DNA of 56,259 nucleotides from Candidatus Endomicrobiellum cryptotermitis (GCA_031257835.1 JAIRNY010000006.1:1-56259), one strand, 5' to 3'. Shown: positions 47,076 through 55,996, counted from the stretch's first letter. Program-made: numbers and translations. Notes: a model not told the origin generated them from the sequence alone.

Positions 47076-47265
47076 AGATAATTGTTCTTGTCCGTATTGC
47101 CAAACTGAGCTAAAAAACAGATGTTTAAATCCAGAATTTTGTGAGCCTTGCTGTAAAACTGAAAATGTCCATATAAAAATATGTGGTGTTTGTAAATCAG
47201 AATATTCTAACGAATATGAAAAATGTCCGATGTGTCAAGCAGAACCAGGTGTTAAGATGGTCTAA
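47068..47265 (+). CDS. Small 12-cysteine metal-binding-like protein
   Basis: The 65-residue protein has 12 cysteines (2, 6, 8, 11, 19, 25, 28, 29, 39, 42, 53, 56). The C-terminal half CGVC...CPMC is a zinc-ribbon or rubredoxin-like pair; the N-terminal half (CSCPYC, CEPCC) is a denser cluster. It starts inside the iscU end (eight-base overlap), so translation is coupled. I do not recognise a named family. Carrying a metal or Fe-S cluster, or sulfur, for the IscU system is a reasonable guess from position and cysteine content, but nothing more. Confidence 0.7.
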   Translation: MCKDNCSCPYCQTELKNRCLNPEFCEPCCKTENVHIKICGVCKSEYSNEYEKCPMCQAEPGVKMV

Positions 47266-47297
47266 AGTCTTTATTTGTTAAAATAAAAGGTTGATTT

Positions 47298-48485
47298 ATG
47301 ATGACAAAATTAATAAAAGAAGGTATATATTCGGTTGGTGTAGTAGATTGGAATGAAAGGCGTTTCCATGGGCACACATATGTGACTAAAAGAGGTGTTA
47401 CATATAACTCTTATTTAGTTATAGATGAAAAGATAACGTTGATTGATACTGTTAGAGAAGGGTTTCAAAAAGAGTTAATAGAGAATATCAAAAATGTTGT
47501 TGATCCTTCAAAGATAGACGTTATAATAATAAATCATATAGAACCAGACCATTCTGGCGCATTTGCAGAAATATTAAAAATTTGTCCTAATGCTAAGGTT
47601 TACGGTACAGAAAAAGCAAGACAAGGTCTTTTAAAATATTATGGAGTATGTGGAGACTGGGTTGGAGTAAAATCAGGTCAAAACTTAAATATAGGAAAAA
47701 GAACGTTAGATTTTATAGATGTACCCATGATACATTGGCCTGATAGTATGTTTACGTACTCAGCTTATGATAAGATTTTATTTTCAAATGACGGGTTTGG
47801 GCAACATTACGCGACTAACAAAATTTTTGACGATGAAGTTAATTTTGATGTTTTAATGGACGAAGCTCAAAAATATTATGCAAATATACTTTGGCCATTT
47901 AATATGCTTGTCTCCTCAAAACTTGCAGCAATAGACAAATTGAGTCTAGATGTTGAGCTTATAGCTCCCAGTCATGGACTCATATGGCGTAAATATATAT
48001 CAGAAATTATGCAAAAATATTTGTATTGGTCTTCACATTCGTGCAAGAATAGGGTTGCAGTTGTATATGAAACGATGTGGAACTCTACAGAGAAGATGGC
48101 AAGAAAGATTGTAGAAGGAATAACTTCAGAAGGTGTGGAAACTATATTATTTGATGTGACAAAAAATGATAGGCCAGACATTGCTTCATATATGTTAGAG
48201 GCTAAAGGGTGGGTGTTTGGTTCATCTACTCATGACGGGGAAATGTTGCCTGTAATTGCGGGCTTCTTACACTTTCTTAAAGGATCTAAAGCTAAAGGAC
48301 GTAAATCTTTTGCGTTTGGTTCTTATGGGTGGAGTGGGGAGGCTGTAAAAGATATTGAAGATACAATTTCTAATGTTACATCTTTTGAACCTTCTTTAAG
48401 AGTGGTCTATAATCCTACTCAGGAAGAGCTGGATAAATGTTTCCAAGCAGGTAAATCTTTTGCTTTAAAAATAAAAAATGAATAA
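47298..48485 (+). CDS. fprA: Flavodiiron protein (FprA type, rubredoxin-oxygen/NO oxidoreductase)
   Basis: This enzyme reduces O2 to water (and often NO) with electrons from rubredoxin. The 395 residues have an N-terminal beta-lactamase-like domain with the diiron motif NHIEPDHSG (His80, Glu82, Asp84, His85), IHWPDSMF (His146), SNDGFGQH (Asp165) and APSHGLIW. A flavodoxin domain follows (VVYETMWNSTEKMARKI, FGSSTHDGEM, FGSYGWSGEAV). All diiron ligands are present. The start is the first ATG at 47298 or the next at 47301. Rubredoxin is encoded 2 kb upstream in the same run. Confidence 0.96.
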   Translation: MMTKLIKEGIYSVGVVDWNERRFHGHTYVTKRGVTYNSYLVIDEKITLIDTVREGFQKELIENIKNVVDPSKIDVIIINHIEPDHSGAFAEILKICPNAKVYGTEKARQGLLKYYGVCGDWVGVKSGQNLNIGKRTLDFIDVPMIHWPDSMFTYSAYDKILFSNDGFGQHYATNKIFDDEVNFDVLMDEAQKYYANILWPFNMLVSSKLAAIDKLSLDVELIAPSHGLIWRKYISEIMQKYLYWSSHSCKNRVAVVYETMWNSTEKMARKIVEGITSEGVETILFDVTKNDRPDIASYMLEAKGWVFGSSTHDGEMLPVIAGFLHFLKGSKAKGRKSFAFGSYGWSGEAVKDIEDTISNVTSFEPSLRVVYNPTQEELDKCFQAGKSFALKIKNE

Positions 48486-48543
48486 TAAGCGATTTCTTAT
48501 GCTTATTACATTTGCTATAGAATTGTAATAACAAGGAGGGTAT

Positions 48544-48987
48544 ATGAAAGGACTAGTTTGTAAAGTTTGTGGTTACGTAGCTTTAGACGGCAACAAAGAG
48601 ATATGCCCTATTTGTCATGCAAAAAATGTATTTGAGGAAAGACAGGACGCTTATAAAATGCCTGACTTTAAGGCAACCTCAGGAGAGACTGAAAAAAAGC
48701 ATATTCCTAATTTTACAGTTGTAGAAAAGTGTGGTTTAATTCCTGGGGCTGGTTGTGTTGATATCCATGTAAAAGTTGGGGAGGTGTTACATTCTGCTTT
48801 GCCTGAACATCATATACAGGAAATAACTTTTTATCTTGACAATAAATTTGTCTCAAACGTTATACTCACGTCTAGCATTAACCCAGCTGCAGTTATCCAT
48901 TTAAAAGGTGGGACAAAAGGGGAAGTTCAAGTTATAGAAACATGCAATCTTCATGGTAAATGGTTTAATGCGATAGAAATAAAATAA
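48544..48987 (+). CDS. dfx: Superoxide reductase (desulfoferrodoxin-like)
   Basis: This enzyme reduces superoxide to peroxide without making oxygen. The 147 residues have an N-terminal domain with CKVC and CPIC (Cys6, 9, 21, 24), a zinc-ribbon or rubredoxin-like iron site rather than the classical desulforedoxin pattern. The catalytic domain keeps the centre II ligands His53 (KHIPN), His83 and His89 (HSALPEHHI), and Cys134 and His137 (CNLHG). AAGGAGGG precedes the ATG. It is placed between the flavodiiron protein and rubrerythrin, which together dispose of O2, superoxide and peroxide. Confidence 0.94.
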   Translation: MKGLVCKVCGYVALDGNKEICPICHAKNVFEERQDAYKMPDFKATSGETEKKHIPNFTVVEKCGLIPGAGCVDIHVKVGEVLHSALPEHHIQEITFYLDNKFVSNVILTSSINPAAVIHLKGGTKGEVQVIETCNLHGKWFNAIEIK

Positions 48988-49030
48988 CATTGTATAAGGA
49001 CTTGATTATAATATGGAGGTAGTAAAGGTT

Positions 49031-49609
49031 ATGTCAAAATCAGTTAAAGGTACAAAGACCGAAAAACATTTATTAGAATCATTTGCAGGAGAATCACAAG
49101 CAAGGATGAGGTATACATACTTTGCTTCAAAAGCAAAAAAAGAAGGTTTTGAACAAATTGCTGCAATTTTTACAGAAACAGCAGACAACGAAAAAGAGCA
49201 TGCAGAAAGATTTTTTAAATTTTTAGAAGGTGGCCCACTTGAAATTACTGGAACTTTTCCAGCGGGCATTATTAGCAATACAGTTGAAAATTTAAGGCTT
49301 GCAGCTTCTGGAGAAAACAAAGAACATACAAAACTTTATCCTGATGCGGCCAAAGTTGCTGACGAAGAAGGATTCCTTGAAATTGCAGAATGTTTTAGAA
49401 GAATTTCTGTTGCTGAGAAGCATCATGAGGTAAGGTACTTAGAACTTCTTGACAATCTTGAAAACGATAGAGTGTTTAAAAAAGATATGCCTATAAAATG
49501 GAAATGTCGTAACTGTGGTTATGTTTACGAAAGCAAAGAGGCTTTAGAAAAATGTCCAGCATGCTTGCATCCTAAAGCATATATGGAAGAATTGGCTGAT
49601 AATTTTTAG
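49031..49609 (+). CDS. rbr: Rubrerythrin
   Basis: Rubrerythrin reduces hydrogen peroxide to water with electrons from rubredoxin. From the ATG at 49031 it has 192 residues; GGAGG lies 11 bases upstream, so I do not use the ATG at 49013. Diiron ligands: Glu21 in GESQAR, Glu54 and His57 in NEKEH, Glu94 in SGENKEH, and Glu129 with His132 in VAEKHHE. The C-terminal rubredoxin domain has CRNCGYVYE and CPACLHPKA. A long perfect palindrome follows the stop and may end the transcript. Confidence 0.97.
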   Translation: MSKSVKGTKTEKHLLESFAGESQARMRYTYFASKAKKEGFEQIAAIFTETADNEKEHAERFFKFLEGGPLEITGTFPAGIISNTVENLRLAASGENKEHTKLYPDAAKVADEEGFLEIAECFRRISVAEKHHEVRYLELLDNLENDRVFKKDMPIKWKCRNCGYVYESKEALEKCPACLHPKAYMEELADNF

Positions 49610-49636
49610 GTATTATGTACTAATTTTGTGTTTGAT

Positions 49637-49680
49637 ATCTAAAGAGTCAGTGTAAATAAATTTACACTGACTCTTTAGAT
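49637..49680. terminator. Perfect 21-bp palindrome, possible bidirectional terminator
   Basis: Arms 49637-49657 and 49660-49680 are exact reverse complements with only two bases between them (in practice a 17-19-bp stem). No T run follows, so ordinary Rho-independent termination is uncertain. The arm sequence AAAGAGTCAGTG resembles TTAGAGTCAGTTG at the left of repeat copy 1, so it may belong to the intergenic repeat family. Confidence 0.5.
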
Positions 49681-49737
49681 CGTGACTTGCCCGTCAGGAT
49701 TTGTGTGGGCGTCAGGTGGTATTTTGCAAAGTGACCT

Positions 49738-49814
49738 ATTTGCGAGTTTGCTAATTTGGTTAAATGTTTGTTGCGATTGCTCTTAGTAACTTCGATAAAA
49801 TTATAAATTAGGTC
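49738..49814 (+). repeat. Partial copy of the outer intergenic repeat (right part)
   Basis: The segment shares AGTTTGCTAATTTG, TTAAATGTTTG, TTGCGATTGCTC and the AGTAAC...GATAA...TTATA right end with the copies at 8570-8646 and 52505-52575. The left half is not recognisable. Nothing else is seen in 49681-49915 apart from GCCCGTCAGG / GGGCGTCAGG direct repeats. Confidence 0.65.
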
Positions 49815-49915
49815 AATATCAATTTATAACACTTTCTTCTCTCTGCAGACTTAACCATTTACCTCCATAAACTAAAAAAATCAATTAGTCAGGTGCCAAG
49901 ACTTATTTACAGATT

Positions 49916-50371
49916 TCAAGGCTGGTTTATTTATTGCAACCTTATTTTAGAAATATTACAAAGAGACTTACCAAAACTCCAAAATTGTATTTTATGGATA
50001 CTGGTCTTGCTGCATATTTAGCAGGTTGGACTACTCCGGAATCTTTAGAAACAGGTATTTCTTCAGGTGCTTTTTTTGAAACATTTGTAATAAGCGAAAT
50101 TATTAAATCTTATCATCACAATGGACTTAATCCTAACTTGTATTATTATAGAGATAATAACAAAAATGAAATAGATTTGCTTATACATCAAGACGGTAAA
50201 TTTTATCCAACAGAAATAAAAAAAACATCCACTCCCAAAGAAGTAGATGTAAAATCGATTAAAACGTTTGCCAAAATAGAAAATGTTGCATTTGGTAGCC
50301 TTGTTTGTTTAACAGATAACCCCAAACTATTAAACGAAAATGTTTTTGCCATTTCAGTATGGGATATTTAA
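49916..50371 (+). pseudogene. DUF4143 AAA-family ATPase, C-terminal remnant
   Basis: A frame open to 50371 encodes LVYLLQPYFRNITKRLTKTP, KLYFMDTGLAAYLAGW, GAFFETFVISEIIKSYHHNG, YYYRDNNKNEIDLLIHQDGK and FYPTEIKKT. This is the C-terminal DUF4143 half, including the PD-(D/E)XK-like EIDLLI...EIKKT. The P-loop half that should come before it is missing; upstream sequence is unrelated repeat. The remaining codons are undamaged, so a short product is possible but unlikely to be active. It is of another subfamily than the minus-strand remnant at 36804-37225. Confidence 0.82.
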
Positions 50372-50559
50372 AGCTTTTCTGTATTTAGCGCAATTGCAAA
50401 TTTTAAGTTGTTGTTAATTTTTAGGTAAAATAATGGTGAACTGCTTTATTTTATTTGTGTTAATTTTCAAGCTCTAAACCTTAAAAAATAATTTTGTATA
50501 ACTTAATTTCTTATTACCGCTATTTATAATAATTTTAATGGAATTAAAAGTTTATATTC

Positions 50560-50919
50560 TTAAATGTCAAACTTATATCCAGCATAAAGTGTTATTGTTT
50601 GAAAATTGCAATCCTTTTTCTCGTTTCCTGAGGCAGAAAGGGAGAAATTATTTCTTGCGTAAATTGCTTCTATAACAAGGGACTCTATGCTAAACCCTAT
50701 GCCAGCACCATAATAAAGACCTACTTTTTGTGATACTGAACAGGTAATCAGATATTATAGGCACGCTGCACTCTATTCTGCCAGAACAAAATATAAATGT
50801 GTTGTCTAGACCAGAAAGAGGTGTACACAATTTTAAAGCAGCAAAAAAGTGTAATAAAGAAAAAGTATAGATGCTATTACTACTAGTAATTTGTAATTGA
50901 ATTTCTATGCCAATAACAT
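50560..50919 (-). pseudogene. Remnant of an outer-membrane beta-barrel protein
   Basis: Read on the minus strand, an ATG at 50919 behind a good AAGGAG runs into TAG at codon five. After that stop a hydrophobic signal-like stretch (LLVVIASILFLYY) follows. After further stops and shifts, a clean C-terminal piece reads VGLYYGAGIGFSIESLVIEA and TITLYAGYKFDI, ending in the aromatic/hydrophobic pattern of outer-membrane barrels. The total length is too short for a whole porin, so internal deletion is likely. The rest of 50372-51066 shows nothing else. Confidence 0.55.
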
Positions 50920-51066
50920 AACTCCTTATTTCTTTTTTTAATATTTATTTTAGTATGTATAAATTGGAATTGCATTTTGTAATGTAAAAAAATGTTTTAT
51001 AAGTGAAACAGTAATTTTAGTAATTATTATGTGTTAAATAAAAAATCAAGTTTTAAGGACCAGTTG

Positions 51067-51822
51067 CTATAAATCTTTTGTTGTTTCATACATTATTATA
51101 GACGCAGCAATTGCAGCATTTAGGGATTGACAACTTCCATGCATATGTATTTTTATAAGTTCATTAGCTAAGTTTTCAGTTTCGTTTTTTATACCGTTAG
51201 CTTCATTCCCTACTATAAAAACACTTTTTTTTGGTATTTTAACAGTATTTAAATGTTTTTTCCCTTTTAATGATGCAGCAAAAATAGTAAAGTTTTCTTT
51301 TTTCAGTAATTTTACAAGGTTTTGTATGTCTATATTGTCTAATACAGGCAAATGAAATATTGATCCCATTGTTGCGCTTAAAGTTTTGTTAGAATAGATA
51401 TCTGTGCTCCCTTTTGACACAAACACTGCTTTTAAAGCAAACGCATCTGCAGAACGTATAATTGTGCCAAGATTGCCGGGATCTTGAATATTTTCTAAGA
51501 TTATAAACATTCCCGTATTGTTTATAATATCTTCAATTTTATAATGTTTTTTTTCTACAACAGCTATTATTCCTTGAGGAGACTTTGTTGTAGACAGCTT
51601 ATTAAATAGATGGACTGAAAAAACTGTTGCGTTTTTAACGGTGTTTACATTATTTTTATATTTTTCTGATATAAAGATTTGCTTTATGTTCCAATCTTTA
51701 GGAATTTCTTCAACTTGTTTTTTACCTTCAATAAAAAAGCACTTATTTTTATCACGAAATTTTTTATCTTGCAATTTAAACGCTTCTTTAAATATGGAAT
51801 TTTGTGCGCTGGTAATTATCAT
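51067..51822 (-). CDS. TrmH/SpoU family RNA 2'-O-methyltransferase
   Basis: This SPOUT-fold enzyme methylates ribose in rRNA or tRNA. The 251 residues start with the substrate-binding part (ITSAQNSIFKEAFKLQDKKF, then FFIEGKKQVEEI). The three SpoU motifs follow: DPGNLGTIIRSADAF, VFIVGNEANGI, and CQSLNAAIAASI. It is intact and the only apparently functional minus-strand gene in the window. It lies alone between remnants. The exact target nucleotide cannot be told from the sequence; RlmB- and TsnR-like enzymes are nearest in layout. Confidence 0.9.
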   Translation of the reverse strand: MIITSAQNSIFKEAFKLQDKKFRDKNKCFFIEGKKQVEEIPKDWNIKQIFISEKYKNNVNTVKNATVFSVHLFNKLSTTKSPQGIIAVVEKKHYKIEDIINNTGMFIILENIQDPGNLGTIIRSADAFALKAVFVSKGSTDIYSNKTLSATMGSIFHLPVLDNIDIQNLVKLLKKENFTIFAASLKGKKHLNTVKIPKKSVFIVGNEANGIKNETENLANELIKIHMHGSCQSLNAAIAASIIMYETTKDL

Positions 51823-51858
51823 GATTTTAACGTATTAAGTAGTTGCACGGAGGTTATA

Positions 51859-52310
51859 TCAAGGTTTTGAAAATGCAAAACATTTTAACCCTAAATCTTT
51901 TAATGATGCCCTTATATGATATATATCTGTATAATCTAAAATTATAAATCTGTCATGAAATATTTTTCTTTAACTTCTATTTTGGTATATTGAGTATTGT
52001 GCTTTTGTAAATCAACAGCAAAAGTATTACTTATAGTTTTTGTAAAAATTGTGGTATGTACAGTTTTTTTCTTTTAGTTAAAATTTTTAAAACTCTATCG
52101 TCAATATAATTGTCAATTATTACAATAGCCTTCTTTGCTTTTCTTATTAAATCACAGACAAAGGAATAAGCGTCAAAAATTTGTCCATCAAAGAAAATAC
52201 CTTGTTTGTTCTCAATTTGATTTTGTTCCATTGTTTTAAAAACTTTATTTAATTTTTCGTCACTATTAAACTTGATAATGTTAAAATCTAAGCTGTAAAT
52301 ATTTACTAAG
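51859..52310 (-). pseudogene. ORF6N/RhuM-type protein, C-terminal remnant
   Basis: On the minus strand the frame reads SDEKLNKVFKTMEQNQIENK, QGIFFDGQIFDAYSFVCDLI, KKAIVIIDNYIDDRVLKIL. After frame changes it continues TKTISNTFAVDLQKHNTQ and HDRFIILDYTDIYHIRASLK, DLGLKCFAFSKP. This is the PLD-like C-terminal part common in ORF6N/RhuM-type proteins of phage and defence islands. The N-terminal DNA-binding domain is missing and at least two frameshifts are present. Confidence 0.7.
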
Positions 52311-52372
52311 AATAATTATACCAGAATAGAAATAATGTGTAAAACGTTCATTCACTAAATACAGCAGATATT

Positions 52373-52575
52373 GGTCTAGTATAGAACCTTCCCGGAGTTA
52401 CCTCAAAGAGCAGTTTATGAGCAATAAAATAAACATTTAATATTTCAAATTAGCACTGTTTGAAGCGAAATTCGTTTAAGTCTTTTTTGTCTTTTCATTT
52501 TGCAAGTTTGCTAATTTGATTAAATGTTTGTTGCGATTGCTCTAGTAACGTAGATAAGATTCTATAACTAGAGCA
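52373..52575 (+). repeat. Outer intergenic repeat without the inner element (copy 3)
   Basis: The unit matches copy 1 on both sides of the inner element: CGGAGTTACCT, AAAGAGC, TTATGAGCAATAAA on the left, and CACTGTTTGAAGC, TTTTGCAAGTTTG, GCGATTGCTC, TAGTAACGTAGATAAG on the right. It reads straight across the point where copies 1 and 2 carry about 160 extra bases, so it represents the empty state. The outer inverted ends (GGTCTAGTATAGAACC / TTCTATAACTAGAGC) are kept. Confidence 0.82.
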
Positions 52576-52635
52576 ATCAAACTATTTATATATCAACTGG
52601 CTCTAATGTATAACCAAATATCTTAAAATGAAATT

Positions 52636-52663
52636 TCGACAATAAAAAAGAAAATGTTATACT
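52636..52663 (+). promoter_or_regulatory. pgi: Probable pgi promoter
   Basis: TCGACA at 52636-52641 and TATACT at 52658-52663 have a 16-base spacer. Transcription would start near 52670 and give a leader of about 49 bases containing the GAGGGAG ribosome site. Confidence 0.5.
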
Positions 52664-52718
52664 TTAAACATCTTAAACAATTTGGTTATTGGTTTACTTT
52701 ATCTGCAAGAGGGAGATT

Positions 52719-54362
52719 ATGTGCAAATTTGAACTTAAAAGCACATCTTGTTGGCAAAATCTACAGAAACATTATAATGAAGAAATGAAAACTATTCATT
52801 TGCGAGATTTGTTTAAAAACGGAAATAGATTTAATGAATTTTCTGTAAGTGATAACAGTATAGGCATAACTTTTGACTATTCAAAAAATATTATCAACTC
52901 TAAAACCTTTAAACTTTTAATGGATTTTGCAAAAGAAGCAAAAATAAGTGAGTATGCAAGGAAAATGTTTTCAGGTGAAAAGATAAACTGGACAGAAAAA
53001 AGAGCGGTACTACATACAGCACTTAGGAACAGAAGTAACAGGCCTGTCTATGTTGATGGCAAAGATGTTATGCCGCAAATTAATGCTGTACTTTCTAAAA
53101 TGGAAAAACTTAGTAACGATTTAAGAACTGGTAAATGGATTGGTTTTACTGGCAAAAGAATTACTGATGTTGTAAATATAGGTATTGGCGGGTCGGATTT
53201 AGGACCTAAAATGGTTTGTGAAGCATTAAAATATTATGCTGATGTAATAAATGTTCATTTTGTCTCTAATATTGATGGCGCAGATATTTACGAAGTGTTA
53301 AAAAAATTAAACCCCCAAACAACACTTTTTATAATAGCTTCTAAAACTTTTACAACTCTTGAAACAATAACAAACGCTTTAACTGCTAGAGAGTGGCTTA
53401 TAGATCAGTTGGGAGGGAAAGCTGTTGTAAACCATTTTGTTGCTCTTTCAACAAATGTAAAAAAAGTTAAAGAGTTTGGTATTGATGAAAACAATATATT
53501 TGAATTTTGGAATTTTGTAGGTGGTAGGTACTCTCTTTGGTCTGCAATAGGCCTTTCTATTTGTTGTTATATTGGCTTTGAAAAGTTTGCAGAGCTTTTA
53601 GAAGGTGCTTATTACATCGATCAACACTTTTTAAATACGCCTTATGAGAAGAATATTCCCATAATAATGGCTGTGTTAGGGTTTTGGTACAATAACTTTT
53701 TTAATTCTTCAACATGTGCAGTTTTGCCATATAGCCAATACTTACATACATTTGCTGCATATTTACAGCAAAGCGACATGGAAAGTAATGGCAAAACCAT
53801 AGATTTTGAAAATAATAGGGTTAATTATCAAACAGGTCCTATAATATGGGGCCAACCTGGCACTAACGGACAACATTCATTTTACCAGCTTTTACATCAA
53901 GGTACAAAGTTTATCCCTTGCGATTTTATAGGCTATATAAATCCTGTAAAAAAAGTTGGAGATCATCATGAAAAACTGATGGCAAATTATTTTGCTCAGA
54001 CACAAGCTCTTGCTTTTGGTCTTACAAGAGAACAAGTAATAGCAAAGCTTAACCAAGCAGGGTTTTCTCAAGAGGACATAAAAGTTTTAACTAACCATAA
54101 AATATTTGATGGTAACAGGCCCACAAACAGCATGCTAATTAGTAGTCTTACTGCTAAAACGTTAGGGGCTTTAATTGCACTGTATGAACACAAAATATTT
54201 GCTCAAGGTATAATATGGCGTATAAATAGTTTTGACCAATGGGGTGTAGAGCTGGGGAAAGTTTTAGCAAATGTGATTTTGCCTGAACTTAAAAATGGAT
54301 CAAAGAATACCCATGATTCTTCAACAGAAAATTTAATAAAAATTTTTAATTCAAATAAATAG
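52719..54362 (+). CDS. pgi: Glucose-6-phosphate isomerase
   Basis: Pgi interconverts glucose-6-phosphate and fructose-6-phosphate. From the ATG at 52719 it has 547 residues, as in the long bacterial form; GAGGGAG just upstream decides this start over a TTG at 52689. Motifs: [18 protein letters not shown], the phosphate-binding [15 protein letters not shown], the signature [25 protein letters not shown] with the catalytic-base glutamate region, [14 protein letters not shown], and [14 protein letters not shown]. Intact. In a symbiont fed with sugar phosphates this would be an entry point to glycolysis (inference). Confidence 0.97.
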   Translation: MCKFELKSTSCWQNLQKHYNEEMKTIHLRDLFKNGNRFNEFSVSDNSIGITFDYSKNIINSKTFKLLMDFAKEAKISEYARKMFSGEKINWTEKRAVLHTALRNRSNRPVYVDGKDVMPQINAVLSKMEKLSNDLRTGKWIGFTGKRITDVVNIGIGGSDLGPKMVCEALKYYADVINVHFVSNIDGADIYEVLKKLNPQTTLFIIASKTFTTLETITNALTAREWLIDQLGGKAVVNHFVALSTNVKKVKEFGIDENNIFEFWNFVGGRYSLWSAIGLSICCYIGFEKFAELLEGAYYIDQHFLNTPYEKNIPIIMAVLGFWYNNFFNSSTCAVLPYSQYLHTFAAYLQQSDMESNGKTIDFENNRVNYQTGPIIWGQPGTNGQHSFYQLLHQGTKFIPCDFIGYINPVKKVGDHHEKLMANYFAQTQALAFGLTREQVIAKLNQAGFSQEDIKVLTNHKIFDGNRPTNSMLISSLTAKTLGALIALYEHKIFAQGIIWRINSFDQWGVELGKVLANVILPELKNGSKNTHDSSTENLIKIFNSNK

Positions 54363-54371
54363 TAGAGGTTT

Positions 54372-55403
54372 ATGAAAAAGTATATACTGGATTTAACAGA
54401 TTCTCAATTAAAAGCTTACTCAAAAGCGTTTATAAAGCAAGCCTATAGAATTAACCAAATTCTTGATTGGATTTATTTAAAGAAAGCTGCTACTTTTGAA
54501 GAATTTACTTCTATTCCAAAAGATCTTAGACAAGAGCTTGACAGAAAATTTTTGCTTAGATCTTTAAAAATAGTGAAAAAAGAACAATCTGTAATTGATG
54601 GAACAGTTAGATATACTTTTCAAAGCGTAGATAAAAAGTATTTTTTTGCTGTTTTTCTTCCTGCAAAAGAAAAAAATTCTGTTTGTATATCGTCGCAAAT
54701 AGGTTGCCCTATAATGTGTGCTTTTTGTTTTTCAGGAAAAGTAAAATATACAAGAAATTTAACTAGAAGCGAGATAATAGAGCAAATTTTACAAATAGAA
54801 AATGACACCAAAGAAAAAGTGTCAGGCATTTTGTTTATGGGTATGGGAGAACCTACTCTTAACTATAACAGTGTTTCATCAGCTCTTACTTCTCTTTTAT
54901 CTAAAAAAGAGTTTGCGTTGGGGAAAAGACATATAACTTTATCAACTGTAGGCAATGTAGCTGCAATTAAAAAACTGGCAGATGATAACTTTGGTATTCG
55001 TCTTGCTGTTTCTTTACACGCTACCACTGAAAAACAAAGAAAAAAGATAATCCCAAATAGTTTTAATTTTTCTATAGAAGAAATATTAAGTGCGAGTAAA
55101 TATTATCTTAAAAAAACAAAATCTAGGTTGACAATTGAATATATTTTAATTAGAGAAATTAACGATTCTCCTGCAGAAGCTCACAGGCTTGCAAGACTTT
55201 TAAAACAACACGATTTATTAAACCAAAATGTACAAATAAACTTAATACCGTATAACACTATAAAGGGTGCTAATTTTAACGTTCCTACACAAGAATCTAT
55301 TCTTAAATTTAAAAATTTATTAAAGTTAAGTGGAATTGTTGCCAATATAAGGCAAGCAAAAGGCTCAGACATTGATGCAGCTTGTGGACAATTAGGTTAT
55401 TGA
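54372..55403 (+). CDS. rlmN: Dual-specificity RNA methyltransferase RlmN
   Basis: RlmN is a radical SAM enzyme that methylates C2 of A2503 in 23S rRNA and A37 in some tRNAs. The 343 residues have the radical-SAM cysteines at 112, 116 and 119 (GCPIMCAFC), the conserved Cys105 before it, GILFMGMGEPTLNYNSV, RLAVSLHATTEKQR, and the C-terminal methyl-carrying Cys338 in DAACGQLGY. A GAGG ribosome site precedes the ATG, nine bases after the pgi stop. Confidence 0.96.
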   Translation: MKKYILDLTDSQLKAYSKAFIKQAYRINQILDWIYLKKAATFEEFTSIPKDLRQELDRKFLLRSLKIVKKEQSVIDGTVRYTFQSVDKKYFFAVFLPAKEKNSVCISSQIGCPIMCAFCFSGKVKYTRNLTRSEIIEQILQIENDTKEKVSGILFMGMGEPTLNYNSVSSALTSLLSKKEFALGKRHITLSTVGNVAAIKKLADDNFGIRLAVSLHATTEKQRKKIIPNSFNFSIEEILSASKYYLKKTKSRLTIEYILIREINDSPAEAHRLARLLKQHDLLNQNVQINLIPYNTIKGANFNVPTQESILKFKNLLKLSGIVANIRQAKGSDIDAACGQLGY

Positions 55404-55821
55404 GCAAAATTTTACATGCAAAGGGTAGGGGTAACATTTTTTTTCAACAGAATCGGTCAAGTCAGGTATTTGACAAAAATAACTTAATTATTGTGGTAAA
55501 ACTTAAGTAAAAAAAAGAAGGTGTCTTATGCAGAATTTTTGGTTTAAAAATTGACGAAATACAAAAATTTATAACTATGAATCTAAGTGCGCGATATATG
55601 ATATATATTGTAATCTTTAAAGTTCTTTAGTACTTAACCTATACTTAGTGGCGCCTTACTGTGTTTTGTTTTGTAGCTTGTTGTTTCAATATGGAATTTT
55701 ATGCTATTGCTATGTTGACAACATATATATCTTTGTTATATAGTTTAGTTATATAATCAAAAAATATAAGTAACATTAAAACCTAACATAAAATCGTTTT
55801 TTTTTGTTTGACAAACAATGT
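55404..55821. other. Intergenic region before the tRNA cluster, no gene seen
   Basis: The 418 bases are AT-rich. A TTGACA at 55470-55475 could be a -35 box, but no good -10 lies at the right distance. A GAAGG followed by ATG at 55528 gives only an eight-codon frame. No repeat of the intergenic family is recognisable. The promoter of the tRNA-tuf operon should lie here, but I cannot place it. Confidence 0.4.
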
Positions 55822-55904
55822 GGGGGTGTGGCAGAGTGGTCTAATGCACCAGACTGTAAATCTGGCGGGATTTCCCTTCGGTGGTTCAAATCCATCCGCC
55901 CCCA
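55822..55904 (+). tRNA. tRNA-Tyr (GTA anticodon)
   Basis: The acceptor stem GGGGGTG (55822-55828) pairs with CGCCCCC (55897-55903), and the discriminator is A. The anticodon stem CCAGA / TCTGG encloses the loop CTGTAAA with anticodon GTA. A long class II variable arm and a GGTTCAAATCC T arm are present. CCA is not encoded. It is the first gene of a Tyr-Gly-Thr-tuf cluster. Confidence 0.96.
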
Positions 55905-55925
55905 TGTTTAAATAGTTTATAATTT

Positions 55926-55996
55926 GCGGGAGTAGCACAATGGTAGTGCTCCAGCCTTCCAAGCTGGCCATGCGGGTTCGATTCCCGTCTCTCGCT
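55926..55996 (+). tRNA. tRNA-Gly (TCC anticodon)
   Basis: The acceptor stem GCGGGAG (55926-55932) pairs with CTCTCGC (55989-55995) with one G-T pair. The anticodon stem CCAGC / GCTGG encloses CTTCCAA with anticodon TCC. The T arm GGGTTCGATTCCC is canonical. CCA is not encoded. Confidence 0.96.

Noticed and set aside
55470-55500. TTGACA as the -35 of the tRNA-tuf promoter
   Set aside because: No acceptable -10 lies 16-18 bases downstream, and it is more than 300 bases from the first tRNA.
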